The notes under the pieces were generated by a model that made no database searches, had not been told where the DNA came from, and saw nothing but the letters and a program-made list of their open reading frames with translations. Made by a program: the position numbers and the translations under genes. From assembly GCA_002690445.1 (NCBI GenBank), contig NZER01000112.1:1-10932 (forward strand): 10,932 nucleotides of DNA, written 5' to 3'. Below are positions 10,842-10,932 of this stretch, one piece after another. Source of the stretch: Candidatus Pacearchaeota archaeon (lineage in GTDB: Archaea > Nanoarchaeota > Nanoarchaeia > Pacearchaeales > GW2011-AR1). Positions within the stretch are counted from its first letter, which is position 1; each line of letters starts with the position of its first letter.

Positions 10842-10932
10842 TTATTCTACATTTTTACCTTGCTAAAACAGCTTTAGTAATAACTTCTCCTTCATGATAT
10901 AATCTTACTTGTTCATTTCCTATTTTTATAGC
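10842..10932. repeat. 91-bp perfect direct repeat, copy 2 at window edge
   Basis: Exact match to 10239-10329. The match runs to the last base of the window, which could mean a real duplication that continues, or an assembly break inside a repeat. Confidence 0.95.
10855..10932 (-). CDS. Partial copy of the 56-aa basic protein (5' end beyond window)
   Basis: The last 25 codons and the TAA of a gene identical, in the part seen, to 10252-10422 (ends VITKAVLAR). The start lies to the right of the window. It precedes the 47-residue gene as the complete copy precedes the 94-residue gene. Whether the missing part is also identical cannot be told. Confidence 0.75.
   Translation of the reverse strand, partial: AIKIGNEQVRLYHEGEVITKAVLAR

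Noticed and set aside
10842..10932. Terminal repeat proving a circular or complete genome
   Set aside because: The matching copy is internal (10239-10329) and not at the left edge, so it gives no evidence of circularity.
1..10932. tRNA or rRNA genes and Rho-independent terminators
   Set aside because: I saw no cloverleaf-like or rRNA-like segment and no GC hairpin followed by a T run; genes fill nearly all the space.

Overview
The window is an AT-rich stretch packed with about 38 small genes, all read from the minus strand (right to left). Genes abut, overlap by 1-8 bases, or are separated by at most about 35 bases, so I see no room for an internal promoter or terminator. It reads as one long polycistronic block. 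Most start codons follow a GAGGTG or GGAGGTGA Shine-Dalgarno site. This layout, together with a ParB-like protein, a free-standing LAGLIDADG homing endonuclease, a JAMM metalloprotease and about a dozen tiny membrane proteins, points to a virus, provirus or plasmid rather than host chromosome. The GGTGA-centred ribosome sites and some protein flavours suggest an archaeal host, perhaps of the DPANN kind. That host guess is inference and was not tested by any search.

Reading in the direction of transcription, the right edge (10932-9700) holds tiny soluble proteins with a beta-hairpin/helix look, a partial duplicate gene, a 13-codon mini-ORF and a four-cysteine zinc protein. Next (9704-8410) come three small membrane proteins and two small soluble ones. 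The middle (8406-5848) is a mosaic made by duplication. Here a membrane protein pair (called B and A) and a small partner (S) occur twice. Between the copies sit the truncated start of another membrane gene (D) at a recombination joint, a degenerate pseudogene and several cassette genes inserted behind the same copied gene tail. Then follow the membrane-anchored JAMM protein (5846-5337), the homing endonuclease (5336-4581), a four-helix membrane protein, a zinc-ribbon protein and several small proteins.

The left part (3037-378) holds a cysteine-rich, probably extracytoplasmic protein and the two largest soluble proteins. One carries a Cys-His-Asp arrangement like papain or transglutaminase enzymes; the other carries a ParB-like domain. 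These two share the same N-terminal module and linker ending despite having different C-terminal domains, so the module may act as a common address or packaging tag. A PLDc_N-like two-helix membrane protein and two tiny ORFs close the left edge.

My working picture is a structural and accessory region of a membrane-rich archaeal virus or related element whose small membrane genes are being duplicated and shuffled. The best candidates for something undescribed are the shared-tag protein pair, the membrane-anchored JAMM protein and the B/A cassette-shuffling region. No capsid, terminase, polymerase or integrase gene is recognisable inside the window, so the virus assignment stays an inference.
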